In this document: one piece after another, positions 45,847-55,662 of the stretch | Layout of the letters: the number at the start of each line of letters is the position of its first letter | Numbering within the stretch: position 1 is the first letter of the stretch | From: Alistipes sp. | GTDB lineage: Bacteria; Bacteroidota; Bacteroidia; Bacteroidales; Rikenellaceae | Direction: 5' to 3' | Assembly (NCBI GenBank): GCA_017937125.1 | Contig: JAGBEH010000001.1 | Span: forward strand, 248,001 to 312,000 | Length of the DNA stretch: 64,000 nucleotides | Position numbers and translations under genes: made by a program | Notes under the pieces: model-generated | Database searches by the model: none | What the model saw: the letters and a program-made list of their open reading frames with translations, nothing else | Told to the model about the DNA's origin: nothing

Positions 45847-47271
45847 ATGATCTTAAATGATATGCTAGACCAGTCATTCTCTGCACATAATATTGAGACA
45901 ATATATTGCCTTGAAAGTAGAAGGGGTAATATAGACATTCATTCTATGCCTGAACAGTATCGTGATATTTTGACGCGTTCTGAGGAACTTAAGCGAGAAA
46001 TAACATCTCTAAAACAAAAGAAAGGGAAGACTCAAGAAGATCTCTCAATAATTAAAAACAAGAGAGAAGAATACAAGCGTTTAGTTGGCTTGAAGAAAGA
46101 TGTATTATGTGAATATCTAGCAACTTTAGAACATGACATAAATAAGCCAGGCTTCAAATTTAAGTTGAGATCATATACTACATCAGAAAACAAGGAGGTA
46201 TTCACACTTGATACACCTACTCATGCTCACCTATTTGCCATAAAACAGTTACAATACAATATCCGACACGCATTTAAGGTCAAGCAGGATAATCGGCATA
46301 GTATTTTAACCAATATCAAGGCCTTCTTAAACTCAAATATTCCAGTTTACATTATTAGGACAGATATCTCAAAATTTTATGAATCTATCCCGCAAGATAA
46401 GTTAAAGCGAATGATTCTAGATAACACGTTACTTTCTAACAAATCCAAATCTTTTATAAGTGGAATATTGGTAGAGTATGAGAATGTTAAAGATGCAACA
46501 TTAGCAGCCCCTATGCACGGAGTACCTCGAGGTATAGGCATTAGTTCTTATTTGAGTGAATTATATATGAGAAACATTGACTCTGAAATTTCGAGTAGAA
46601 GAGAAGTAATGTTCTATGCCAGATATGTGGATGATATTTTTATCATTCTTTCATCATTGCCATCAGGGAAAAATTTAGGCGATTATTATGCAGATATCAC
46701 TGATTTATTTCAAAAAAATGCTCTATCGTTGAAACAACCTCAAGATCCTTCCGGGAAGTGTCGCATTATAGATTTTACACAAGATAATCATACGGAATCT
46801 TCAATGAATTATCTTGGATATAGTTTATATATGAGCAGAAATAAAGAGCATTTATCCACTACATTTGGGTTGTCAGATAAAAAGAAAGACAGATACTGCA
46901 AAAAAATCGATAAAGCTATAACCCATTTTGAAACTTTAAGCAAATGCAATATCAAACAGGCTTATCAAGACTTGTTTGATTCGTTGAATATAATAACTGG
47001 TAATTTTAAACTATTCAAATCTAAAAGTGGAGTCAAGGTCGGATTATATTATCATAACGATTTACTAGATTGTTTGAATGATCTAGATGAGCTTACAAAC
47101 TATTTGAGAAAACATACAATTAATCCATATGTAGGATTGAAAGATTGTGATGTTATAAAAGCTAAAATTGAAAAACGTATTGCAAATATCGATTTTAAAC
47201 AGAGGTGGCTAGACCGCAAAATGTTTACATTCAACATTCATCGTATTCAAGAAATAGAGAAATGGCTATGA
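45847..47271 (+). CDS. drt3a: reverse transcriptase, DRT3-type first RT (UG3-like)
   Basis: This 474-residue protein has RT core motifs: IIRTDISKFYESI near 168-180 with the first catalytic Asp, PMHGVPRGIGISSYLSEL near 222-239, and the metal-binding YVDD at 260-263 (YARYVDDIFIIL). An N-terminal coiled segment (about 40-85) precedes it. No maturase or endonuclease domain follows, so it is not a group II intron RT. It overlaps the next RT by four bases (ATGA). Two adjacent RTs of this kind define DRT type 3 (UG3 plus UG8), which fits lengths and order. The assignment rests on architecture, not on a database search. Confidence 0.7.
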   Translation: MILNDMLDQSFSAHNIETIYCLESRRGNIDIHSMPEQYRDILTRSEELKREITSLKQKKGKTQEDLSIIKNKREEYKRLVGLKKDVLCEYLATLEHDINKPGFKFKLRSYTTSENKEVFTLDTPTHAHLFAIKQLQYNIRHAFKVKQDNRHSILTNIKAFLNSNIPVYIIRTDISKFYESIPQDKLKRMILDNTLLSNKSKSFISGILVEYENVKDATLAAPMHGVPRGIGISSYLSELYMRNIDSEISSRREVMFYARYVDDIFIILSSLPSGKNLGDYYADITDLFQKNALSLKQPQDPSGKCRIIDFTQDNHTESSMNYLGYSLYMSRNKEHLSTTFGLSDKKKDRYCKKIDKAITHFETLSKCNIKQAYQDLFDSLNIITGNFKLFKSKSGVKVGLYYHNDLLDCLNDLDELTNYLRKHTINPYVGLKDCDVIKAKIEKRIANIDFKQRWLDRKMFTFNIHRIQEIEKWL

Positions 47272-49525
47272 GAAGAAAAAAGATAAGATTACGTTATAAA
47301 AAAGAGCGTGTTGTATTCTCTGACGTATTACCATATGAACTACCGCTTATATTTAGCAACCGTTACTTCTATAAGTTTCTTGTTAAAAATGGTATTCGGC
47401 TTGAGTTCGGAGCCAATGATAAAAACACATTACATTGGAATCTTACCAGTGATAATGGTATTCTTGGAATACTATCTATAATTTTTAACCGACCTATTGA
47501 AGACTTTAAAGGCAGAAATTCTTTATCACTTAATGTATATGATCTTAAAAGGATCCCATTTGTGTATGGCATTCCAACATAAACCTCTAAAACATCGATA
47601 TTTGTCATTAATACATCCAGCCAACCAAATAAAAGTTGTCGAATTTTATAACAAGTACAAGGATGCAATAATTTATCTCTGTAACAAAAGCAATTTTTCT
47701 ATTCGTTTTCCCAATAAAGTAGCATGTTATTTTTATTATAAGGACAGACTCCATAATGTGTTATTGGGCAAGAAAACAGATAAGGTGGAGATGTATTTTA
47801 GTGAGTATGAGAATTTAAAAACCTTTTTTAGTTATAAACATTACACCAACATCTATAAATTTTATGAAGATTATAGATATCAACGAGCAGAGAAGAAATT
47901 TGCTCATTTATTAAAAATGGATGTACAATGTTGTTTTGATAGCATATACACTCATTCAATAGCCGTGGGCTATTAGCGGAGGTGTCGATATCTACAAAGA
48001 TAGTTTTAATGGCAAATTTGATGGTTCAATTGGAGCTCATTGGGACAAGATGATGCAAGAAATGAACTATAATGAAACCAATGGTATTGTTATCGGGCCA
48101 GAGTGTTCACGTATATTTGCAGAGGTTATTATGCAGCATGTGGATCATATGGTAGAACAACAACTATTAGAAAAAGGATACCGACACAAAGTAGACTATG
48201 AATGTTATCGTTATGTCGATGACTATTTCTTTTTTTATAATGATGACGCTGTAAAAAAAGAGGTTGAGTATTTATTGCAATTTTATCTAAAGGAGTTTAA
48301 GTTAAGTCTTAACCAAGAAAAGTGTGAGATCATAGATCGTCCATTCATAACTAACATAACAAAAGCTAAAATTGAGTTAGATGAGCTATTAAATGATAAT
48401 ATCAAATTATATTCAGAAGATGTGGAATCCTCTGTTTATTCAGAAGATGAATTAGAGCAAACCGAATTAGACTTATCAGAAGATAAAGATGAATGGACGA
48501 TAGAAGTCGACAGAAATACTGCTGTCGAAAATATAGATAAAAAAGTATTTTTCAAATTAAACTCAACGGACTTTAATAAGAGATTCAAAGCAATTGTATC
48601 TACTAGTAATGTAGAGTTAATAAGCGTTTTAAACTACACTATGGCTCGATTTGCAAGCAGACTAGAACGATCTTTGAAAAAATTTGATAAGCATTATAAA
48701 GTATTATGTCTTATAGCTGAGGATCCCCAATTAGTAGACCTGCATGCACTGGCTAATAAAGAAAGAAAAAGATGTGAGAAATCACTTTCGAGGTATCTGT
48801 TTAATGTTTTAGATACAGTATTCTTTTTATATGCAAATAGTAAGCGTGTAAACACGACCCTTAAAGTTATCCAGATATTAAATACAATTAGGATATATTT
48901 AGACAATGATTATTGCATTGAGGATGGGAATAACAAAAAAGTTGTACGTAGATTTTCTGAATATGCAAGAGAAATCGTATTCAAAAAAATAAGAGATGAG
49001 ATTAGTGTAGTTATGCAAGTTGCACCAGTGAATGAAAACATACAGTTGGAAACACTGTATTTTCTCATCGTACTGCGTAGCATGAATCGTAAATATCATT
49101 TAACAAGATTAGAAGTAGAAAAATATCTCAAGATTGAAAGAGGCACTGACGGTTCTATCAAACCTTTACGTCAATTAAACATGTTGGCCGTAACAATTCT
49201 AATATATTACTTTGGGAATTCAAAACGCTATGAAGAACTTAAAACACTCTTAATTGAGCAAACTCGACAATATATTGAATCAATCTATGAGCCAAGGCGT
49301 AAAATATCAGCGGAATTTGTTATATTTGCATTGGATTTGGCAGCATGTCCATACATTCAGGATAGTATTAAAAAGAAGTTTCTTCAGCAGGTAGGTGTAT
49401 CTAGGCGTATTAGTGAAGAAATTATATGTTATATGAAACGACAAAAATTTATGTTTACAAAGTGGGCAGGCATTGATATAACAAAAGAACTAAATGCAAA
49501 AATTAGTCAAGAAGTCTATTCTTGA
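47268..49525 (+). pseudogene. drt3b: second DRT3-type reverse transcriptase (UG8-like), broken by two +1 insertions
   Basis: Three consecutive open frames together encode one RT of about 751 residues. Frame 1 ends at 47582; an extra A near 47576 breaks IPFVYGIP from HKPLKHRYLSLIHP. Frame 2 ends at 47976; an extra base near 47963-47965 breaks THSIA from WAISGGVDIYKDSF. Frame 3 continues to 49525. RT motifs are KMDVQCCFDSIYTHS and YECYRYVDDYFFFY, with YVDD at 48212-48223. The start ATG overlaps the drt3a stop. As read, the gene cannot make full protein without frameshifting. Sequencing error is the alternative explanation. Confidence 0.7.
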
Positions 49526-49539
49526 TTATGTTTGCGCCC

Positions 49540-49650
49540 AAACATACATAGGGTACAGAGCTCAAAGACATTTCACACACATAACCCTATGTTCGACTTA
49601 TGAGGTCTTTTATATCAAGAGCCCAGGGCTCGGGCTCTTGATTTCTTGTC
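49540..49650 (+). ncRNA. candidate DRT3 non-coding RNA with ACACACA loop
   Basis: Right after drt3b, ACATAGGGT (49546-49554) pairs with ACCCTATGT (49584-49592) around a 29-base loop that contains ACACACA at 49575-49581. A second strong stem, 11 bp, pairs 49614-49624 with 49632-49642. AAAGAC in the first loop (49565-49570) can also pair with GTCTTT (49605-49610), suggesting a pseudoknot. No coding frame is present. An AC-repeat template in a structured RNA beside a DRT3 pair fits the idea, as I recall it from published work, that Drt3a copies such a template into GT repeats. Confidence 0.55.
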
Positions 49651-49810
49651 AATAGTCTCATCTACCATATAAGAATACAATTCTATGTAATGGCCTACAA
49701 AAAGCACAGTTTAAATATGTGCAAAATTAATATGCCTATTGTCCCTAAAATTTTATGAATTTATCCATACATAGCTTATATATTTGCGAATTCTGTATAA
49801 AGAGCAACTA

Positions 49811-49843
49811 AGAATCGGCAATAATTGGTTTATTGCCGATTCT
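49811..49843. terminator. 14-bp hairpin terminator
   Basis: A perfect 14-base stem (49811-49824 with 49830-49843) lies at the 3' side of the metallophosphoesterase gene on minus and downstream of the DRT3 locus on plus. No strong T-run is seen on either side. Confidence 0.6.
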
Positions 49844-49854
49844 CTTCGAGTATC

Positions 49855-50619
49855 CTACACCTCAATAAACTTTCTGCCATCGAAGCCGCCGAGATTCTCA
49901 CGGTAATAGACATATCCGAGCTGGTTGCAGACAATGCGGGTATTGCCGATTATCGCATCAATGTTGGCGTGCGAGTGCCCGAAAATCCACGTATCAATAC
50001 GGCTGTCAGCAATAAAGTCGCCCAACTCCGTTGCGAAGGCACTATTCAGCAAGTTGCCCTTATGTTCTGGAGCAACGACTGCCATTGTAGGCAGATGATG
50101 GGTTACCACCACGATACGCTCGGCGGTGCTCTCCGCAACACTCCGCTTGATAAAGTCCAGACATTTCTCGTGCTCGGCGTTAAAGTCGGCAGGGGTAAAG
50201 CGGCGACCATTGTACAGAATCTGCCGAAAATCATTCATCCCTCGATGCACAAAATACTCATCCTCGGGGCGAATGTGCGACCAAAGGGTTGAGAGAATAA
50301 AATCAATTTCGTCAATTCTCACAACCTTGTTTTGGTGGTAATGCACATTTGGCAATATCTTACGGCTCCAACTGTCACCATAAGCTAACACATCGCCATT
50401 GCCATAAAACTCGTGGTTGCCGGGCACCAACAACACCTCACGATAATTTGCTGATGCCCACTTCCAGAACTTCAGATTTGGCAATGTCCTATCCCGTAGG
50501 TAACCAGTATCACCTGCAAAGACCAAAACATCGCCAGTAGCCTCAAACGGCTCACTCTTTATAAATCTTGAATTATCCGACAATTCTAAATGGATGTCAG
50601 ATGCAAATTGTATTTTCAT
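49855..50619 (-). CDS. metallophosphoesterase
   Basis: This 254-residue calcineurin-like phosphoesterase has all motifs in order: FASDIHLE (DxH) at 5-12, FAGDTGYL (GD), VPGNHEFYG (GNHE), VTHHLP and FGHSHAN (GHxH). Such enzymes cleave phosphodiesters or phosphomonoesters with two metal ions. It is cytoplasmic, with no signal peptide. It is followed in the same direction by a coiled-coil protein gene and a second phosphoesterase gene upstream. The substrate is unknown. Confidence 0.85.
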   Translation of the reverse strand: MKIQFASDIHLELSDNSRFIKSEPFEATGDVLVFAGDTGYLRDRTLPNLKFWKWASANYREVLLVPGNHEFYGNGDVLAYGDSWSRKILPNVHYHQNKVVRIDEIDFILSTLWSHIRPEDEYFVHRGMNDFRQILYNGRRFTPADFNAEHEKCLDFIKRSVAESTAERIVVVTHHLPTMAVVAPEHKGNLLNSAFATELGDFIADSRIDTWIFGHSHANIDAIIGNTRIVCNQLGYVYYRENLGGFDGRKFIEV

Positions 50620-50633
50620 AGTTATCAGTTCTT

Positions 50634-51176
50634 TTAACTTTTTGTATAAATCAATTCATACTCCTCCGCATTAGACTTGTTATCTAATATGCCCTTAGCG
50701 AAATAGAACTTATTGTATTGACATTGCGTGTTTTCAAGTTCTTCCTCTAAAAAGCCTATGCTTTCATTGTATTTATCAATATCCTTACTAATCTTATCAT
50801 ACAAATCCACATTAGCCTTGAGTATGCGAGTTTCTAACTTAGCTATAGTGGCCTTGTGCTTTGCAATAGACCTCTTATAATCCTCTATTTCTTCATTATA
50901 AAAGGCTAAAACTCTATCGAGCTGTTCTACTGTCAATGTTCGTGGAGAAGAACTCCACTGAAGCACATCTAATTGACGACTTAGGGTAGTAGAAAGGCGG
51001 AACAACTCACATCCGAAAGATTTGTGAACATTCTTATTGTATTCATCTACCTTATATATAGCTGCTATTATCTCATCTTTTGATAAATTGCTTGTTTCCT
51101 CAAAGGATGGATGTTCTCTATACTCCAACAGGGGAGTATTCCTGTTTCTCAAATAGATAGTTGTGTATTCGCTCAT
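50634..51176 (-). CDS. coiled-coil hypothetical protein
   Basis: This 180-residue protein is mostly alpha-helical with heptad-like segments (IEDYKRSIAKHKATIAKLETRI and KDIDKYNESIGFLEEELENTQ). No known domain is recognised. It lies between two metallophosphoesterase genes, 14 and 12 bases from each, and so is probably part of the same transcript. Confidence 0.55.
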   Translation of the reverse strand: MSEYTTIYLRNRNTPLLEYREHPSFEETSNLSKDEIIAAIYKVDEYNKNVHKSFGCELFRLSTTLSRQLDVLQWSSSPRTLTVEQLDRVLAFYNEEIEDYKRSIAKHKATIAKLETRILKANVDLYDKISKDIDKYNESIGFLEEELENTQCQYNKFYFAKGILDNKSNAEEYELIYTKS

Positions 51177-51188
51177 AACTCAATCTTT

Positions 51189-51767
51189 TTATTTCTTACT
51201 CTGTTCTACATGTCTTTCTATTATCCTCTTTACCTGCTCAAATGAGACAGGTGTAAAGTTGTTATTATCCACCCCAACATCATATTGGGTCGGGAATAGC
51301 ATATGCAGTCGTGGTGCATCTATGCCGGTGTTTTGTTTGCTGGTGTGCACATGACCGAATAGTTGCCAAGCACCGTCATAGGCTCCAGCATAGCACAAGA
51401 ATGGGCAGTGGTTTAAGTAAATCCTTTGCTTGTCCACTTCTATGTGCATCTGCATCACAACATCTTCAAACCTCTTGTAATATCCCTTCCTGAGATTTTT
51501 GAGATCGTGGTTGCCGACAATCAGATAAATCTTACCATTAAGCCTATTAAGGATATTGGTCCACTCTGCGGAGCCTCCCAAACAAAAGTCGCCGAGATGA
51601 AACACAATATCGTCAGGGCCGACTACGCTATTCCAGTTGGCTATGAGTGTTTCGTTCATAACCTCCACATTCTTAAATGGCCTACCACAGAAGTTGATAA
51701 TATTGGCGTGGTAGAAATGAGTGTCGGATGTAAAGAACACCCTATCTCCATCAAATTTGTAATTCAT
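51189..51767 (-). CDS. metallophosphoesterase family protein
   Basis: This 192-residue protein has phosphoesterase motifs: FFTSDTHFYHANIINF (DxH) at 11-26, HLGDFCLG (GD), VGNHDL (GNHD), LNHCPFL and FGHVHTSKQ (GHxH). It resembles small phosphodiesterases of the YfcE/MJ0936-like group. It is the first gene of the three-gene minus-strand unit 49.86-51.77 kb. The biological substrate is not evident. Confidence 0.8.
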   Translation of the reverse strand: MNYKFDGDRVFFTSDTHFYHANIINFCGRPFKNVEVMNETLIANWNSVVGPDDIVFHLGDFCLGGSAEWTNILNRLNGKIYLIVGNHDLKNLRKGYYKRFEDVVMQMHIEVDKQRIYLNHCPFLCYAGAYDGAWQLFGHVHTSKQNTGIDAPRLHMLFPTQYDVGVDNNNFTPVSFEQVKRIIERHVEQSKK

Positions 51768-52249
51768 AATCTCATTGTTTACCGCATCACTGCGTTGTTA
51801 ATAATTAGTTCGTTGATTGCCATTGGACGGAATTGATGGAGAGGTTAAGCATCACCAATGGGTATAAACAAAAATCGTTGAAAAGTGAGGAACTTTCCAA
51901 CGATTCTTATCTATTCTCTTAACTCGGATATCTGCATCTATTATATCCGTGTTCGAGTATGTTTCAGTTGGATAGTATTCCCAATAGAATCTACGGTTTT
52001 AACGCTTGAAATAGGCACACACAGAACACCTTCAAAGCGTTTTACGCCCTGAACGTGACCAATAGTTGCAAGCAATATGTGCATTCTATTCTGCTGCATT
52101 TTAGTTTCTGTTTTATCCCATATCGGGAGTGCAAAGATAGTGATTTGACACGCTACTTCCAAAGATTTTACACACTAATCTTCAGATAATTAGACTATAT
52201 ACTAAAGTATATAAATTTTTGTGTTGTGAGGACGATTATAATCTCTACA
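51768..52249. other. gene-free segment
   Basis: No gene is supported. A hairpin near 51872-51906 (AATCGTTG with CAACGATT) is visible. The minus strand holds a short frame at 51941-52162 that resembles nothing. Confidence 0.4.
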
Positions 52250-52675
52250 CTATTTGTACAACTCGGGGCGTCTGAGTTTGTTGTCGTCTTCAATCATTTG
52301 ATTCATCTCTGAATCAGTCGTGACAACTTCATACTCAAAAGCCTTTTCAAAAGCAACTCTTCCAGCGTTCGTCATCAAGCCTCGGTCTTCGAGCTCCATA
52401 CATCTATCTAAATTCAGTTGTGTCCAATGGCTTTTAGGACGACGAGGCGAAAGGCGTTGAACTAATCGACCATCGGGTAGGCGTTTGAGAGTGGAGTCTA
52501 TCCAGCCGAAGCACAGAGCCTCTTCCACAACTTCGATGTATGGAATGGCCGACCATTCGGGGCATTTGCTACGATAGGTCACAACCCAACAACACCTCTC
52601 TTTGCAATGGTTATCAGCAAGCCATTGCCTAAGCTCGGAGCGGTCCTTAAAATGGAGTAGATTGATTATTTCCAT
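52250..52675 (-). CDS. YdeI/OmpD-associated-like protein
   Basis: This protein of about 141 residues starts MEIINLLHFKDRSELRQWLADNH and carries IPYIEVVEEALCFGWIDSTLKRL and LSPRRPKSHWTQLN, typical of the YdeI/OmpD-associated family. The family is linked to bacteriocin or stress resistance, and its biochemistry is unclear. The end (DNKLRRPELYK) looks shorter than usual family members, so it may be a short version. The start at 52675 is chosen over 52714. Confidence 0.65.
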   Translation of the reverse strand: MEIINLLHFKDRSELRQWLADNHCKERCCWVVTYRSKCPEWSAIPYIEVVEEALCFGWIDSTLKRLPDGRLVQRLSPRRPKSHWTQLNLDRCMELEDRGLMTNAGRVAFEKAFEYEVVTTDSEMNQMIEDDNKLRRPELYK

Positions 52676-53868
52676 AGTGCCATATATATGATACAAAGAT
52701 AGTAAGAATTTCAATAAATTGAACGATTAAATAGGCTCCGAAGTAATCGTTTGCCTGAAATTATCAACCCATCATAAAATATACACAAACAGCACATAAT
52801 CTCTATTATATGATAGTTTGAGCGTGGTTTGCATTTTTGCAAAATGACTTCTGAGGCGGGGTTGTATTTGTATAAAAGGTTATGATTTCTGAGTCTGAAA
52901 TTTTGAGAATTATTTTGTGCGATTTATGGGCGATAAAAACACAGAAATATTTGTTCAAAACGAGTATTCGCAATGTTTACTTCTCTATATTGTAAACATT
53001 GTAATTACTGTATAATCAGTACAATACAAGAAATTATGCGAGATATTGTTAGATTGCGAACCGCTCGCCAAAATCGTATATTAAAGTTGTCGTTCCCGCT
53101 GTTCAGGAATTCAGCCTCAAAAAGTGGATAGAGAAAAGTTGTTGTACCGAATCAACTTGCACCGATTAGTTTACATTATTATCGCTCTTATGGTCAATAT
53201 CATATGGCTCTACAAAAGTCAATCTTTTAATACTCAAGCGACTATGCAAAAGCGAACAGAGAAAAGATATCATTTTGGAAAAGTTATTTTTTTGTGCAGT
53301 TTAGAGCATTTTATATCAAAGAGTTTACAAGACAGAAAGAAGTTACAAATAAATTATACACATAAGTGCAGTGTGTGGGTAATAGTCAGGCGAACAGGAG
53401 CAAGCAGCCGGCGAAATGGGATTCGATTGGTTGTGTGATGATGTGGTGGTATATGTATATAGAAGGATATATTTTTGTTTTTTGATATACTGAGGAAATG
53501 GGGGGGGGTCTATGTTCTGTTTTGCTTGCTTCTGCCTTTTGGGTGTATCACATTTCCTGCATTATTTTACTTTCTCCCCCATATATGACTTTTCTTACGA
53601 AAAGTTTCTTTTCTTTTTTCTTATTTTGTTTCTTAATAAAAAATGACTTTCTTATAAGAAATAAAATAAAAAAGCATATTTCTTAATATATATTATATCT
53701 TATACTATGACATCTTATCAATTACTTATTTGATTAAGTTTTTATATCCATATTTTCTTGTCTGAAAATTAAATAGAAAAAAGCTAACCTCTTATATCAT
53801 TAACTCTCTTAAAACCCCAGCCTATTAATGTACAATAGACTGGGTTATATCATTATGTGTTGTTATAG
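52676..53868. other. long AT-rich stretch without a supported gene
   Basis: No convincing protein gene is seen. It contains a 10-bp inverted repeat CAATGTTTAC/GTAAACATTG at 52971-52980 and 52992-53001 (operator-like) and a G9 run at 53500-53508. A 104-codon frame at 53124-53438 has no recognisable features. The DNA may be the relic of a lost gene or a control region. Confidence 0.4.
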
Positions 53869-54345
53869 TTATTTAGGTTGAAAACTATTAGCTAACTTTT
53901 TACTCTCTTCTACCCAGCTATCTCGTTCATCATCAGTAATAGAATCAATGGTTCGTTTTTCTACCTTAAAGTGCTTAGTGCACATCTTCTTTGCTACTGA
54001 GAAATTTCTAATCTCAGCTAGAATATCGATAAGGAGTTGGTAATTAGTCTTGTTGAGATTATAATCATAATAACCTATCTTAGGCTTATCAACTGATATC
54101 AGTCCCATATCTGAGAATTTCTCAACACACATATCAAGGCGTTCCGAACTCATCCCGCACTTTAAACTGTGGTCAGGTTTACTTTTAACCATTGAGAAAC
54201 CGGCTTTCTTCAGGTAATGCAAATTGACAACATATAGAAGAAATACGATCTCATCAGGAGAAAAGATTCCGAAAAAGATGTTGTAAAATTTGGTAAAAGC
54301 CAAATCGGTTGGCATACCATTTCGATCTAAAGTTCTCTTTGACAT
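53869..54345 (-). CDS. hypothetical winged-helix-like protein
   Basis: This 158-residue protein shows a helix-rich region (IFSPDEIVFLLYVVNLHYLKKAGFSM) and then SSERLDMCVEKFSDMGLISVDKP, a pattern like a winged helix-turn-helix as in small replication or regulatory proteins of mobile elements. The C-terminus is basic. The function is not recognised. It is divergent from the gene at 54749 across a 400-base gap. Confidence 0.5.
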   Translation of the reverse strand: MSKRTLDRNGMPTDLAFTKFYNIFFGIFSPDEIVFLLYVVNLHYLKKAGFSMVKSKPDHSLKCGMSSERLDMCVEKFSDMGLISVDKPKIGYYDYNLNKTNYQLLIDILAEIRNFSVAKKMCTKHFKVEKRTIDSITDDERDSWVEESKKLANSFQPK

Positions 54346-54748
54346 ATTGTTTTTCTCTTTAAGTTTAGCACTCTTTTTTACCGGTTCTAAGACCGACTTC
54401 CGAGTGTAAATATAAGCCGAATACGACTCTCTAACAAACTCTATTTTAGATTGTTATAAACATTATGGGATTTTTAAGCTTTCAAAGTCTGTCAACATTG
54501 TTTTTGCGTTAATGGCTGATTACAAGACGGTTGTAAGGATTTCCACTATACACATTTGAATTGTTGATAACTTTTTGATTTTTGCTTTGAATTACATCCG
54601 CTAGAAAACCTCAAAACGGGCAATCTGCCATTTTTTTCGAAAATTACCCATCTTCAAACCTTTTCCCGAAGCACCCTCTACTCTTAAAGTGATAATCGAT
54701 TAGAAATCCGGTTAGGCATAACACCAGCCACAAAAACAAAAAAAAACT
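54346..54748. other. intergenic region between divergent genes
   Basis: AT-rich, with an A-rich leader before 54749. No gene, repeat or clear hairpin was found. Confidence 0.4.
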
Positions 54749-55420
54749 ATGAATGTAAATGTTGCGAAGACTCCGTACTACAAAGAGCAAGTGGAGAAAA
54801 TTGAGCGCGAAATCCTTGCCCTCACAGACGATGGTGCAGCTTGCTGCGTATCCGATGATAAGGGTGCATATCTTGCAAAACTTATTGAGGAGCGTAAGGA
54901 TGCCTTGGATGCGTTGTTCCAGGCGACACCCAATGAGGTTATGCGTATGGATAAACTTAACGACCAGCTAAAAGCTATCACACGCCAAATGCACGAGCGC
55001 GTAGCGAATGTAAATGAGGATGCGGCAAAGATTTTCGTTGATGGCAACTTCGAGGCTGAGGGGCGACTCAACTATAATCCCAATGCTGCCGGTGCCATTT
55101 TACAGATGGAGAACGACGAGTATTTTGGCTCTGATTTTGCCAAAATTCACCAGGTTATCGATATGCTGTTTGATCAGGGATATCTCCCCATCAAATGCGC
55201 CGATTACGTAAGAGCGTCAGACCTTGTTAACGACTTTGATAATGGCAATTGGGAGACTGCCTACGAGGATTGGCAACCACAGGCGGATAAGTTCAAACAC
55301 ATCAATATCTGTTTCGCCATCCACAGCCTCAACGCATACCACCCTTACTCAATCCCAGACATCCTGCGAATGAATAACTTTGATATCACGGTGACTATCA
55401 AGAAGGTTATGACGATGTAA
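54749..55420 (+). CDS. conserved hypothetical protein with coiled-coil start
   Basis: This 223-residue protein begins with a predicted coiled coil (VEKIEREILALTDD through QLKAITRQMHERVANVNEDAA) and ends in a mixed domain (FAKIHQVIDMLFDQGYLPIKC, YEDWQPQADKFKHINICFAIHSL). No known family is recognised. It is in-frame and free of breaks, with a moderate GC content between core and island. It may be accessory to mobile DNA, but no neighbour fixes its role. Confidence 0.55.
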   Translation: MNVNVAKTPYYKEQVEKIEREILALTDDGAACCVSDDKGAYLAKLIEERKDALDALFQATPNEVMRMDKLNDQLKAITRQMHERVANVNEDAAKIFVDGNFEAEGRLNYNPNAAGAILQMENDEYFGSDFAKIHQVIDMLFDQGYLPIKCADYVRASDLVNDFDNGNWETAYEDWQPQADKFKHINICFAIHSLNAYHPYSIPDILRMNNFDITVTIKKVMTM

Positions 55421-55629
55421 ACGAGTGAATTAGTTCCGCAATGAGTTGTGAATGAATGTCAGCAAACCGCACGGTTGGGGCACTATATCGCCTCGACCGT
55501 GTGGTTTATTAAGGTTTAATGATATAAAGTTTCTCTAAAACATATTAGTTGGAACGATAAATTCCCTATAATTAAACAAAAATTCATAATCATTGTTGTT
55601 TGTAAGCTTATGTTTAGCATCTTTTTTAT

Positions 55630-55637
55630 TATCTTTG
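55630..55637 (+). promoter_or_regulatory. -7 promoter box for the three-gene operon
   Basis: TATCTTTG matches TAnnTTTG and lies 25 bases before the ATG at 55663. Confidence 0.6.
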
Positions 55638-55662
55638 AGGGTAATTCTAAAAATATACGGCT

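Noticed and set aside
45847-49525. Group II intron or retron explanation for the RTs
   Set aside because: No maturase or endonuclease domain, no domain V or msr/msd-like flanks seen next to the RTs, and two overlapping RT genes fit DRT3 better.
53124-53438. 104-codon frame in the gene-free stretch
   Set aside because: No recognisable motif, odd composition and no good start context; treated as non-coding.
53498-53686. 62-codon hydrophobic frame starting at the G9 run
   Set aside because: Tempting as a phase-variable membrane peptide, but AT-rich DNA often yields such frames and no homologue or start signal is evident.
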